DNA of 64,000 nucleotides from contig CAZOOK010000010.1 in NCBI GenBank assembly GCA_964581385.1, forward strand, positions 62,001 through 126,000, read 5' to 3'. Source of the stretch: CAZOOK01 sp964581385. Lineage in GTDB: Bacteria; Pseudomonadota; Gammaproteobacteria; Nevskiales; Nevskiaceae. The position numbers and the translations under genes were made by a program. How positions within the stretch are numbered: the first letter of the stretch is position 1; the number at the start of each line of letters is the position of its first letter. Under the pieces are notes generated by a model, which was not told the DNA's origin, ran no database searches, and saw only the letters and a program-made list of their open reading frames with translations. Shown in pieces: positions 9,415 through 17,866 of the stretch.

Positions 9415-9895
9415 TGAACCCCTAGGCCGCCCCAAATCATGATTTGCTACGGGCGCCCCGGCCGCCCGCTCCCTGTGTTTCACCGCCAATGCGCACGCTC
9501 CTCAATAGAGCAGCTGCACAATTCTGCTTCGGTGACTGTACGGATATGAGGCATACCAAACCGAAAGAAGAGGCACTAGGGCGGGGAATCGCTCAGCTGG
9601 CGCGCCGAGCAGAAAGCACTAAAGAATGCTCTTGCTTCAGCACAAGCCCGAAATACTCAGGCACTCAGTAACGAAGTGTACGAACTCAGCCGGAAGATGT
9701 GCCGCAAAACGCGGAATATATGAAAATCCGGGGGTAAAAACGCTCCGGGCACACCAAAGCTTTCGCCTTGGCATGCCCGGATACTTTCATCAGTTCTCTT
9801 CTACAAAAACCGCAAATCTACTTCGTTAAAGCCCCGAAACGATTAACTGCGTCGGGATAAAGCTCACATACATAAACCAAAAAAACTGGCTTGGC
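9415..9895. other. Intergenic region upstream of epsL
   Basis: About 480 bases between epsL and the PEP-CTERM gene hold no convincing coding sequence. The region should contain the eps operon promoter on the minus strand, but I see no clear -10/-35 pair or sigma-54 (GG/GC) element. The only strong structure is the hairpin at 9745-9780. Confidence 0.5.
9745..9780 (-). terminator. Rho-independent-like terminator of the PEP-CTERM gene
   Basis: A stem of CCGGGCA paired with TGCCCGG, extended by an inner CCAA/TTGG, is followed on the minus strand by GCGTTTTT. It lies 115 bases downstream of the PEP-CTERM gene stop and would insulate that gene from epsL. Confidence 0.6.
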
Positions 9896-10465
9896 TTACG
9901 CGCTCATGCCGCCGAAGTCATCCGACTGGCGCTTCTTGCTACCCAGCACAAGCCCCATCAGCGCAAGACCTGCGAGCATCATTGCATAGGTTTCTGCTTC
10001 CGGAACTGGGGTTACTGAGACATTGTTAAGGAAGAAGTAGTCGGGGACATTCTTGAACGCAAACTTCAGCGTGCTGGTGGCTCCCGTGGCAACGGCGTCA
10101 AACGTGTAAGTCGTTGTTTTAAAAGCCGTGTTTTTTACTGAAAACAGCGTGGAACCGTCAAACATCGCCGAGAAAAACGTTCCCATTTTCTTGGGGTTGC
10201 CCAGATCGAAGCTGATCTGGTACAGCCCGCCCGCAACCGTCGCAAAACTCTGCGACAAGGAACCCAGCTTGACGGTGCCCAGATCGGCGCCACTCGTCCC
10301 GTCTGCATGCACGTACTGCCGATCGCCCGGTTGAGTCGCTACGTTCCATCCCGCCAGGGTACCGGTCGAGAAATCCCCGTTGGTAATCAAATTGGCACTC
10401 GCGCTCGTGGAAATGGCTCCACCGAGCAGCGCCACCGCTAACATCATTGCTTTCATGGCCTGCAT
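9896..10465 (-). CDS. PEP-CTERM sorting domain protein (exosortase substrate)
   Basis: This 189-residue secreted protein has a signal peptide (residues 1-24, ending SASA) and a jelly-roll-like, carbohydrate-binding-type body (NLITNGDFSTGTLAGW). The PEP-CTERM tail consists of VPEAETYAMMLAGL, a hydrophobic helix and a basic GSKKRQ. The variant VPEAETYAMM is the form I associate with XrtB systems. A short acidic extension (SDDFGGMSA) follows the basic cluster, which is longer than usual. It is probably cut by the XrtB encoded at 2854-3765 and anchored or released with the EPS. The start could be the ATG at 10456. Confidence 0.88.
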   Translation of the reverse strand: MQAMKAMMLAVALLGGAISTSASANLITNGDFSTGTLAGWNVATQPGDRQYVHADGTSGADLGTVKLGSLSQSFATVAGGLYQISFDLGNPKKMGTFFSAMFDGSTLFSVKNTAFKTTTYTFDAVATGATSTLKFAFKNVPDYFFLNNVSVTPVPEAETYAMMLAGLALMGLVLGSKKRQSDDFGGMSA

Positions 10466-11510
10466 CCCTTTTTGAACCGAAACTGGTTGTTAATTAACCG
10501 CAAATTATCTGCGCGCCGGATACCGAATCGAACCACCGCCACACATTCTTGATCATCTTTGGAAGGGCACCCCCTTGTCAATAAGACTGACTCGATTTTC
10601 CGTAGATAAAACTAACTAGGGTCGTCGTCCGAGCCAGCCAAACCGCCCTTGTTGAGCCTTTTGACTTTAATCGCTAGTCGAGACGCCAGCGAGTAATGAG
10701 CACGATACATGCCATCGTTGGAGGATGCGGGATGCACACTTTAACTCGTACTTAAACTTGACCTAACCATAGGCCAGCGAACCAAAGTGTAGCCACCGTT
10801 CCGCAAGCTATCACCTTGTAAAGTAAATAAATCTCGATGTAGGGAATGCGATGTCATGCACCACAAAAACCGCTTAATCAAAATGTATGAATATGCTACC
10901 GAATTCGATGCGCAAGTTATCGGTGTTGCCCAAGTGAAAGCGGGCCAGTAGGAAATACCAGCAACCGTTGCAGAGCTTTGAGATGGGAAGCCCCAGCTGT
11001 AATCACCCAGACTGGCTCCTTGTCGTCAGCTTAAATGCACATAGGGTTGGTTGCCGACTGCACTGACTCGGTGCAGCTTATGAATTCGCCGGGAGAGAAA
11101 TGTTGTCTTCAATGAGCAGATTCGCTTGGCCTCTCGCGGAGAGGGCACCTTCGGTTAGCTCTACCTCGAAAATGACCGGAGCTATCATCCACGCCTCCCT
11201 TGCGGACAACAAGCGGCATAGGCCTTGCGCATCGAATAACGTCGTCCCGCGATGTTCGCGGCCACCACAATTACTGATTTGCTCTTGACCAAAGCCAGCG
11301 GACGCGTGCGAAAACTTAGGGTATATACCGGGAAGTATTTTCTTGCTACAAGCGTCGATATCGGCTGGGCGAATAGGACGATTTCGCGGGCACGCCCGCG
11401 AGATTTCGGCGCGGCATACTCCGCATTTAGGCCTTCTATCGCCATCCTCACCGCGCTGACATACGGTGTCGATGCGACCAGAAATGTGATTTAGATTTAG
11501 GAAGCGATGC
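10466..11510. other. Gene-poor region between the PEP-CTERM gene and the acyltransferase gene
   Basis: About one kilobase without a gene I can support. Overlapping short frames on both strands at 11078-11512 have no recognisable domain and arginine/cysteine-rich composition. A tight GC hairpin (CGCGGGC/GCCCGCG) lies near 11389. The region may contain the decayed remains of a gene. Confidence 0.45.
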
Positions 11511-12530
11511 ATGCTGATTGGAATCCATTACCTCCGAGCGATAGCGGCATTGATGGTCGTAATTTTTCACGCGATCAGTTTTTTTGTTATCTATCGCAAT
11601 CTTTCCACGACCCTGCCCTTTTACGTCATGTCTGAAGGCGTTGACATATTCTTCGTCATCAGCGGATTTCTGATGGTGGAGACCACGCTGAAATGCAAAG
11701 AGTCGCGGCTCGATTTCAGCGATTTCATGAGCAAGAGATTGCTCAGGATCGGACCCATATATTGGTTGATCACCTTGGCCATCGGCGTAATGGTGCTTGC
11801 TCGCCCGGCACTCTCGGAGAAAGTAGTCGATGGAACATTGGTACTTAAGAGCCTGCTGTTTTTACCGAGCAAGCTCAACACGAGCCATCTTCAGACCACC
11901 ATCATTCCGCAGGAGTGGACGCTGATCTATGAAATGTTCTTTTATTCGCTGTTCGCTATTTGTACCAGCGTCCATTATAAAAAGGGCATTGCCGCGACTC
12001 TAGTCATATTGGCTTTGCTAGTCTGTATGCACCCGCTGGCCAAGAATTTTTATGTGCAGACTTATACAGCGCCGATCATTCTTGAGTTCGGCTTTGGCAT
12101 CGTCATCGCACTGTTGCCGAGGATCGCGGCAAAGCCTGCGCAGGCCGCTTTATGCACTGCCGGCGCATTGTGGATTGTCGTGGGCGGTATAGTGGCTGGT
12201 GTCGATCTCACCTACCGGCCGTTGACCTGCGGAATCGGGGCAGCGCTTCTCATTTATGGCGCCAATGGCTATCGTCCAACGAAGCGAATCCCCCTACTAC
12301 TGATTCTGGGGGACGCTTCGTATTCGCTCTATCTCATCCACATGTATGTAATTAAGGCCGCAGCGAAATTTCTTTCGCCGACGCCGTTCAGCATCGTTGC
12401 TGTTATCTTGATTGCATGCGTTACGGGTTACTTCGTCCACACATTGATTGAGAATCCGCTTCAAAAGAAAGCCAAGGAATCAATGGCAGCAATCAAAGGA
12501 ATGTTCCTTCGCTTTTCGATGGAATCTTGA
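11511..12530 (+). CDS. Acyltransferase 3 (OafA/YrhL-type) membrane protein
   Basis: The protein has 339 residues and about ten membrane helices. The N terminus carries the acyltransferase-3 signature: YLRAIAALMVVIFH with the conserved His20, and GVDIFFVISGFLM near residue 45. Such proteins O-acetylate or succinylate surface polysaccharides at the inner membrane. Its position next to the EPS cluster suggests decoration of that polymer. It is transcribed opposite to the eps genes and convergently with the glycoside hydrolase gene at 12624. Confidence 0.85.
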   Translation: MLIGIHYLRAIAALMVVIFHAISFFVIYRNLSTTLPFYVMSEGVDIFFVISGFLMVETTLKCKESRLDFSDFMSKRLLRIGPIYWLITLAIGVMVLARPALSEKVVDGTLVLKSLLFLPSKLNTSHLQTTIIPQEWTLIYEMFFYSLFAICTSVHYKKGIAATLVILALLVCMHPLAKNFYVQTYTAPIILEFGFGIVIALLPRIAAKPAQAALCTAGALWIVVGGIVAGVDLTYRPLTCGIGAALLIYGANGYRPTKRIPLLLILGDASYSLYLIHMYVIKAAAKFLSPTPFSIVAVILIACVTGYFVHTLIENPLQKKAKESMAAIKGMFLRFSMES

Positions 12531-12623
12531 AAATTATTTGGCTCCAGATCATATCTGTGCCGCCGGCACCCCTACGCGCAAATCGGGGGCCGCTACGTCA
12601 AAATGATTTTCATCGATCCCGAA

Positions 12624-14165
12624 CTACTGAGCCGAGATGTCAAAGAACATGACCGCGTGGGGTTGAATCATGTACTGAAGGGTGGTGCCCGACGAGGATT
12701 GGAAGCTGCCCGTCTGTGGACTAACCGAGGTGTCAAACAAGCTGCTGCCCGTAAGCAGCACGTAGTTAACGTTCACCGCCGTGCTGGCGCTCCAGAGGTT
12801 GTTGATCTGCAGCGTGATATTGGCAGTGCTGGAGCTGTTCTTGTTTAGAAGCATCACATGCAACACGGTCTTGCCGTTCACGCTGCCGCTTGTTGCGTAG
12901 CCCGATACAGCAGGAACCGTGTAGACGCCCACGCTGCAATTGGAAACTATGCTGGTGATGGTCCCCTTTGTGCTGATCGTGATCGGAACGACATTCCCTT
13001 GCTGCATTTTTGAGAAGCCCGCGAGGGTGTAGTAAACCGGTCGCGGGTTGCCAGCGGTGTCCAGGCCGCCGAAATAAGTGTCCTGAGAGGCTGACCAATG
13101 CTCGGCCGTCAGGATGTCCTTTCTTTGCGCCAAGGTGGCTAATAAATCAGCCGCATACAGCGCGCCGTCGAGCGTCTGAACGTAATCAGCCTGAGTGATC
13201 GAATTGCCGAAATCGACACTATGCTCGGTAATGGCGGTGGGGATGCTGGACGTAGGGTAGTACTGATTGATCAGCGACCGGATCGATGCCAGCCGTGAAG
13301 TCACCAGAGTTGTGCCGGTCATCGAAGCCGCGTATAGAGACGAATCCGTATAGGACGCACTGCTGCCTATGCAATACGGCATGTACGCTGGATGTGCGGC
13401 GACGAAGTTGAAGCCTGGGCTGGTGTGTTGCAGATTTTGCAGGACTGTCGCATTCCAGTTGCTGCTGGAATCGCTACTCAAAACGACACCGACCATGATG
13501 CTCGAATCAGCTGCCTTCATGGCACTCAGGAAAGCCGCAGCCTGGCTAGCATAGCTGGCGGGTGTCATCTTTGGGTAGAGCGCGTTATTGAGATAAGGCT
13601 CGTTGCCGATTTCCCAATATTTAACCTTGGGCAGCACTTTTCCGGTTTTGCTGGAAATCAGGTTCTGTTTGTTGACATAGGTCACCCAAGCCGCTGCTTC
13701 CGAGGCGGTGCCTGACATGACGTTGACCGTGATCAGCGGCTGAGCACCCACGGCTTCGCAAAGCTCCAGGAACTCCTGCGTTCCCATGAGAACTTGCTGA
13801 GTAGTGCCCGGACTATAAGCATCGACTTCGTAGCCGCGCGAAGACAGCGCGCCGACACCGTCTTTCCAATGATAGGCATCGGAGAGCGTGCCACCCGGAT
13901 AGCGCAGAACCTTGATTCCTTGCTGCTGCAGATTAGTTAGAGCGGGATTGGCGAATGTTTCGGCGCTGCCATTGATTTTTAGCAATCCGTCGCCGTTCCA
14001 GACCCAGTCCAAATTGCTACCGCTGAGCATGGAATTGACCTTGGCACCAGTAGGCGTCGGAGTCAGCGTCACAGTCGCTGAAAAGGTTCCGGCCAGGGCA
14101 GGCTGGACCGCTGCGGACAGCCCCAAAAGAACCAAAGAAAAAATACACTTGCAAGACAATCTCAC
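12624..14165 (-). CDS. Secreted GH51/GH39-like glycoside hydrolase (alpha-L-arabinofuranosidase-like)
   Basis: The protein has 513 residues. Its signal peptide ends PALAG. The TIM-barrel part contains VLRYPGGTLSDAYHW (residues 87-100), a WEIGNEP motif whose Glu189 is the likely acid/base, and ITEHS with Glu314 as the likely nucleophile. The C-terminal 130 residues look like a beta-sandwich. These features fit clan GH-A retaining enzymes such as GH51 arabinofuranosidases. Exact specificity cannot be told from sequence. Beside the EPS genes it may trim or turn over the polymer, or release sugars from plant or biofilm matrix. Confidence 0.75.
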   Translation of the reverse strand: MRLSCKCIFSLVLLGLSAAVQPALAGTFSATVTLTPTPTGAKVNSMLSGSNLDWVWNGDGLLKINGSAETFANPALTNLQQQGIKVLRYPGGTLSDAYHWKDGVGALSSRGYEVDAYSPGTTQQVLMGTQEFLELCEAVGAQPLITVNVMSGTASEAAAWVTYVNKQNLISSKTGKVLPKVKYWEIGNEPYLNNALYPKMTPASYASQAAAFLSAMKAADSSIMVGVVLSSDSSSNWNATVLQNLQHTSPGFNFVAAHPAYMPYCIGSSASYTDSSLYAASMTGTTLVTSRLASIRSLINQYYPTSSIPTAITEHSVDFGNSITQADYVQTLDGALYAADLLATLAQRKDILTAEHWSASQDTYFGGLDTAGNPRPVYYTLAGFSKMQQGNVVPITISTKGTITSIVSNCSVGVYTVPAVSGYATSGSVNGKTVLHVMLLNKNSSSTANITLQINNLWSASTAVNVNYVLLTGSSLFDTSVSPQTGSFQSSSGTTLQYMIQPHAVMFFDISAQ

Positions 14166-14867
14166 GAAACAAAACTCCTGTAATTAGTACAACCGTGAAA
14201 ACCCTGAGTGCCTTAATGAATCGGCCAGAAAAAAAACTCCGCCGATCCGGACGGTTGTGAAAATCCGCCGGCTTATGAGGTAATTGGTTTAACCCGCTAC
14301 AACGCTGCTTCGAGCACGCTTTTGATCCTCACGCGTGCTAAGCCGATCCAGGCGATAGATTTGTATTGGCAGCAGTTGCATAGGCGACACATGTCAAAAA
14401 GGTTTAAGGGCCGCACCAGAATTGGTGCTACGAAGCAGCAAGTCCTCAGATCGTTGCTACCGTCGGCGAGCTTCGCCGCAGGGTTGGTATCGGCCCTACC
14501 GATGCCTTCTTTAATTAGTGATCGCGAATTAAGCGATTGGGGCTTCTTGCCCGGACACCGAACCGGTGCTGGAACTGAAGTCTCGAAATTTATCGTTGCT
14601 TAGGACGTCATTTGGATGCTAACCCATATTATTTATGAAGTCGCCAGAAAATTTCCTGCTTTCGCTTGCACTGAAAGTGCCAGCGCCGGCGAGGTAATGA
14701 CCGTATGACAGGAATCTCCGGGTAGATCGGCACGTTGCGGGCTTCGCCGACGGTCATCATTCGCTCTTTACATAAATTGACCTTTAGTTCAGACACAATT
14801 CAGCTTGAAAGGTGAATGATGCATGCGTCGGGAATCCGTTTCCGATACACGATGCGGAGTATTCCAA
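14166..14867. other. Intergenic region between divergent genes
   Basis: About 700 bases between the divergent glycoside hydrolase and glycine-zipper genes. The 93-codon frame at 14322-14603 has no recognisable features and no good ribosome site. Promoters for both flanking genes are expected here; a TTGACC at about 14777 is a possible -35 for the rightward gene, but I see no clear -10. Confidence 0.4.
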
Positions 14868-15599
14868 ATGAACAAATCCTATAAATCCCCTTATGAGGCC
14901 CGTAAGGCCTTGATTGTGCTGGCTGGCAGTCTGGCGCTTCTGACGGGTACGGCGACGCGGGCCGATGAAACGGGCGCGGTTGTCGGTACAGTCGTCGGCG
15001 GCGCAGCGGGTGCCGCCATCGGCAGCAATTCGGGCGGGAATGGCGCTCTGGTCGGCGGCGCAATCGGGGCCGTCCTGGGAGCGATCGTTGGCAGCAACGC
15101 ATCCGGTCAGGTCGCGGCGGCACCGGCGCCCGTTGTCGAAGCACCGGTGGTCATGGCTCCGCCGACGGTCGTTTACGCGGCCGCTCCTCAGATCGTGTAT
15201 GCGGCTCCATCCGTGGTTTATTACCCATCGGCGCCGGTCGTTTATGGCTACCCGTATGGCTACCCGCAACCGTATTGCCCGCCACCGGTTGCGTATGGTG
15301 CCCCGGTGCACTACGGACCACCGCCGGTCGCATACGGTGCGCCGTCATACTACGGACACCCCTCGCAGCCTCATTATGGACAGCCATCGTGGGGCGGCGC
15401 GCCGCCGTCTTCTGGAGGTGCGTCGCAGATCCCTCGGCCACCTCCGTCCATGACCCGTTCGTATCAGAGCAACGGCTACGGCGGCAGCGTCAACGGCGCT
15501 GCGCGTGGCTACGTGCAGCGGACCAGCTGGAGCGGTGGCGCGACGCGTAGTGCGATGGTCGTGCATGCCGGCTCGAGTGCACGCGGGTTCTATCGTTAA
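14868..15599 (+). CDS. Glycine-zipper, Pro/Tyr-rich envelope protein
   Basis: The start at 14868 has GGAG eight bases upstream and gives a 243-residue protein beginning MNKSYKSPYEARK. A signal sequence ends near RADE. A glycine zipper follows at about residues 33-78 (GAVVGTVVGGAAGAAIGS and GALVGGAIGAVLGAIVGS). After it comes a low-complexity region rich in Pro, Tyr and Ala (VAYGAP, VVYAAP repeats). Glycine zippers of this YMGG/2TM type insert in membranes. The function is unknown; surface or stress-envelope roles are typical. The upstream in-frame ATG at 14823 lacks a ribosome site. Confidence 0.75.
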   Translation: MNKSYKSPYEARKALIVLAGSLALLTGTATRADETGAVVGTVVGGAAGAAIGSNSGGNGALVGGAIGAVLGAIVGSNASGQVAAAPAPVVEAPVVMAPPTVVYAAAPQIVYAAPSVVYYPSAPVVYGYPYGYPQPYCPPPVAYGAPVHYGPPPVAYGAPSYYGHPSQPHYGQPSWGGAPPSSGGASQIPRPPPSMTRSYQSNGYGGSVNGAARGYVQRTSWSGGATRSAMVVHAGSSARGFYR

Positions 15600-15645
15600 G
15601 GGGTTGGGCTGATACCGAACCGGGCACCACAAGCCCATCGCAACC

Positions 15646-15801
15646 TTATGATGGCTCCGGGGTGAGCAGCGCAACCGTCGGAAAATAGACTCGGTATCTT
15701 TGCGTATCGCGCGTCAGGAGCGGACATTCGAGCACTGCCGCGTGCGCGCCGATGAAGAAGTCCGCTAATATGTTGCGGCTATGATGCGCACAGTCCGCCA
15801 T
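15646..15801 (-). pseudogene. Truncated PIN-domain (VapC-like) toxin, C-terminal remnant
   Basis: A 51-codon frame reads NILADFFIGAHAAVLECPLL and then TRDTQRYRVYFPTVALLTPE. This matches the last third of many VapC-type PIN ribonucleases, including the conserved Asp of the DFxIGAHA segment and the LLTRD motif. The N-terminal two thirds with the first acidic residues is absent: the homology stops near 15780, where the head-to-head secretion F gene begins. No antitoxin gene lies next to it. It is read as a decayed toxin gene; expression is unlikely. Confidence 0.65.
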
Positions 15802-15815
15802 GACGCCCGCGCCCA

Positions 15816-16817
15816 ATGCCGCCGTCCCCTGCCCCGCCCCTCCAATTCAACGTCCGCTCCGATATGTTCAGTCAGCTGGCGGCGATGGAGAACGCGGGCC
15901 TTCCCCCAGACAAGGCATTTGCAATGCTGCGTCTGCCGAAGCGCGAGCAGAAACGGGTTGAACGCATGAGCCGCTGGCTGTCCCTCGGTCTGGACGTAAG
16001 CGAATCGGGGTTGCGCAGCGGATTGTTCACGCCGCTGGAAGCTTCGCTGCTGCGTGCAGCTGCCAGCGGCGGCAGTCCGGCACATATGTACCGGCGCCTG
16101 GGCGACTATTACGCGCAACGCGCGGCGCGCTGGGCGGCGATGAAGTCGCGAATGGCGATGCCGGTGGCGATGCTGGTCATTACGGCGTTCGTACAGCCGT
16201 TGCCGCAGGTGGTCGCCGGCACCTTGGGCAGTGGCGGATATCTGCTGGCGGCCATGAGGCCGCTGCTGTTCTTCGGCGTCGTTGCGTTCTGTGTGCTGCG
16301 TTCGCCGGTCTGGCTGCAGAGGAATTCGATGGCTGCCGCGCGCACGGCGCTTTACCGCCTGCTGCCGCGGATTCCCGTATTCGGCCCGATGCACGTGCGG
16401 CGCAATCTGCGCGATTTCTTCGAAACTCTGGCGCTGTTGCTGGAGGCCGGCCTGCCGATATTGGATGCTCTGCCCAAGGCGCTCGACACCATCGGCAACA
16501 CCGTGATCCGCGAGGATTTCGCGCTCATCGCTACGCGCATTGAAGGCGGCGCCAGCTTCGCCCAGGCGCTGAGCGAACGGGCATTTGCCGGACGCGAGCG
16601 CGCGCATCCGCTGCTGCACAGCGGCGAGGCCAGCGGTTCGCTGCCGGAAATGCTGCTTCATTACGCGGATCAGGAGACGACTTCGATCCGGCTGTTCGAC
16701 GAGCTGGTCGCGGAATGGATTCCGCGCCTGGTGTATGCGCTGGTGGCGGCGTCAATTGTCTATGGCCTGCTGCATGGAGCCGGCGTGGGGCCGGAGTTGC
16801 CCGAAGATCTGCGTTGA
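15816..16817 (+). CDS. Orphan type II secretion / pilus assembly F (GspF/PilC-like) protein
   Basis: This 333-residue protein has two T2SF domains (about residues 16-130 and 195-320) and three membrane helices (near 110-130, 145-165 and 305-325). The second domain has the typical FFETLALLLEAGLPILDAL and HSGEASGSLPEMLLHYAD. GspF/PilC proteins form the inner-membrane platform of type II secretion or type IV pilus machines. No ATPase, pseudopilin or secretin gene lies nearby, so it is an orphan. It is shorter than usual (about 400). No clear ribosome site is seen; 15864 is an alternative start. Confidence 0.8.
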   Translation: MPPSPAPPLQFNVRSDMFSQLAAMENAGLPPDKAFAMLRLPKREQKRVERMSRWLSLGLDVSESGLRSGLFTPLEASLLRAAASGGSPAHMYRRLGDYYAQRAARWAAMKSRMAMPVAMLVITAFVQPLPQVVAGTLGSGGYLLAAMRPLLFFGVVAFCVLRSPVWLQRNSMAAARTALYRLLPRIPVFGPMHVRRNLRDFFETLALLLEAGLPILDALPKALDTIGNTVIREDFALIATRIEGGASFAQALSERAFAGRERAHPLLHSGEASGSLPEMLLHYADQETTSIRLFDELVAEWIPRLVYALVAASIVYGLLHGAGVGPELPEDLR

Positions 16818-16873
16818 TCCGCACACCTCGGATAAGATCGCATACGGTCGCTCCACGCATTCCAAATTGTGCG

Positions 16874-16889
16874 TACAATGTATATACAT
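16874..16889 (+). promoter_or_regulatory. Promoter -10 and palindromic operator of the toxin-antitoxin operon
   Basis: TACAAT (16874-16879) is a good -10 box. It overlaps the perfect 12-base palindrome ATGTATATACAT at 16878-16889, about 18 bases upstream of the antitoxin start. Ribbon-helix-helix antitoxins commonly bind such sites to repress their own operon. No convincing -35 is visible. Confidence 0.55.
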
Positions 16890-16907
16890 GTTTGACGAGA
16901 CTTTGCC

Positions 16908-17198
16908 ATGGCATCCACTTCAACCGCTCGTGAAACCACCATTAACCTTCGCGCATCGACGGCACGGCGGGCGCTGATCGATCAAGCGGCTCAGCTGTCG
17001 GGCAAAAGCCGGACCGATTTCATGCTAGACGCTGCTTGTGAAAAAGCTCAGCAAGTGATGCTCGACCGTACGGTATTTGCGCTCGATAAATCAGGCTTCC
17101 GGCGCTTCGCGAAGATCCTCGACGCACCGATTACGAACAGCAACGCAATACTCCGGTTGCTCAAGCGTCGCGCACCATGGGAATCGAAAGCGCGGTGA
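16908..17198 (+). CDS. DUF1778 (TacA-like) ribbon-helix-helix antitoxin
   Basis: This 96-residue protein begins with the DUF1778 ribbon-helix-helix fold: TTINLRASTARRALIDQAAQLSGKS, then TDFMLDAACEKA. The C-terminal tail (residues 60-96) would wrap the partner toxin. It neutralises the GNAT toxin encoded downstream and should repress the operon through the palindrome at 16878. Its last 22 bases overlap the toxin gene. Confidence 0.88.
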   Translation: MASTSTARETTINLRASTARRALIDQAAQLSGKSRTDFMLDAACEKAQQVMLDRTVFALDKSGFRRFAKILDAPITNSNAILRLLKRRAPWESKAR

Positions 17199-17695
17199 GG
17201 TTGAAGGGTGCTGCCCCGCTCGAAAGTACCCATCGGATCGACGCATTTCGCTGCACAGAACTCGCGTTGGAAAGCTGGCTCAAACAACGGGCCTGGAAGA
17301 ATCAGCAAGAAGGTGCGGCACGCTGCTTCGTTGTCTGCGATGGACAGGAAGTTGTTGGTTATTACGCGCTGTCGGCGGGCGCAGTGCTGCATGCACAGAC
17401 ACCGGGAAGCATTCGCCGCAACATGCCGGAGCCAATTCCTGTGGTCGTTCTTGGCCGGCTGGCGGTGCATGCAGACTGGGCTGCCAAAGGTATTGGCGCA
17501 GGCCTTCTCAAGGATGCGGTATTGCGCGCATTACCGCTTTCTCAGGAAATGGGTATCCGGGCCATGCTTTGCCATGCGATCAGTGAAGAAGCAAAGCGCT
17601 TTTATCTGCACCATGGCTTCATCGAATCTCCAATCGAGCCCATGACCGTAATGCTGAATCTCGCCAAGCTGAGAAGCTCTTTTCCGATTGCGTGA
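17177..17695 (+). CDS. GNAT-family toxin (TacT-like tRNA acetyltransferase)
   Basis: The protein has 172 residues. The GNAT core shows VVLGRLAVHADWAAKGIGAGLL, where the acetyl-CoA loop is the usual Q/RxxGxG/A in the form AKGIGAG. It also shows the C-terminal YLHHGFIESP. In TacT-type toxins this fold acetylates the amino group of charged tRNAs and blocks translation. The gene overlaps its DUF1778 antitoxin gene, the standard arrangement of this class of module. Substrate specificity is inferred from the family only. Confidence 0.87.
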   Translation: MGIESAVRLKGAAPLESTHRIDAFRCTELALESWLKQRAWKNQQEGAARCFVVCDGQEVVGYYALSAGAVLHAQTPGSIRRNMPEPIPVVVLGRLAVHADWAAKGIGAGLLKDAVLRALPLSQEMGIRAMLCHAISEEAKRFYLHHGFIESPIEPMTVMLNLAKLRSSFPIA

Positions 17696-17714
17696 AAATC
17701 GGCGCTCGCGCCGT

Positions 17715-17742
17715 CAGCTGCGCGTCTGCGGGCACGCAGCTG
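17715..17742 (+). terminator. Hairpin after the toxin gene, possible terminator
   Basis: CAGCTGCG pairs perfectly with CGCAGCTG around a 12-base loop, 20 bases past the toxin stop. No T tract follows, so termination is uncertain. The next 120 bases are strongly AT-rich and contain the direct repeat ATCGGCATAA at 17759 and 17836. Confidence 0.4.
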
Positions 17743-17866
17743 TAGAATCGGAAAAATAATCGGCATAAATATTTTTAATATCTATGATTAGACATAATTA
17801 TTTTGTTTACTTTCATTGAATTAAATAAAACTTGTATCGGCATAATGATCGGCAGATAATTGCACG

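Noticed and set aside
11078..11512. 144-codon minus-strand frame before the acyltransferase
   Set aside because: No recognised domain, good ribosome site or natural composition; overlapping frames on both strands are equally weak.
15765..16661. 298-codon minus-strand open frame
   Set aside because: Antisense shadow of the T2SF gene; arginine/glutamine-rich composition and no domain.
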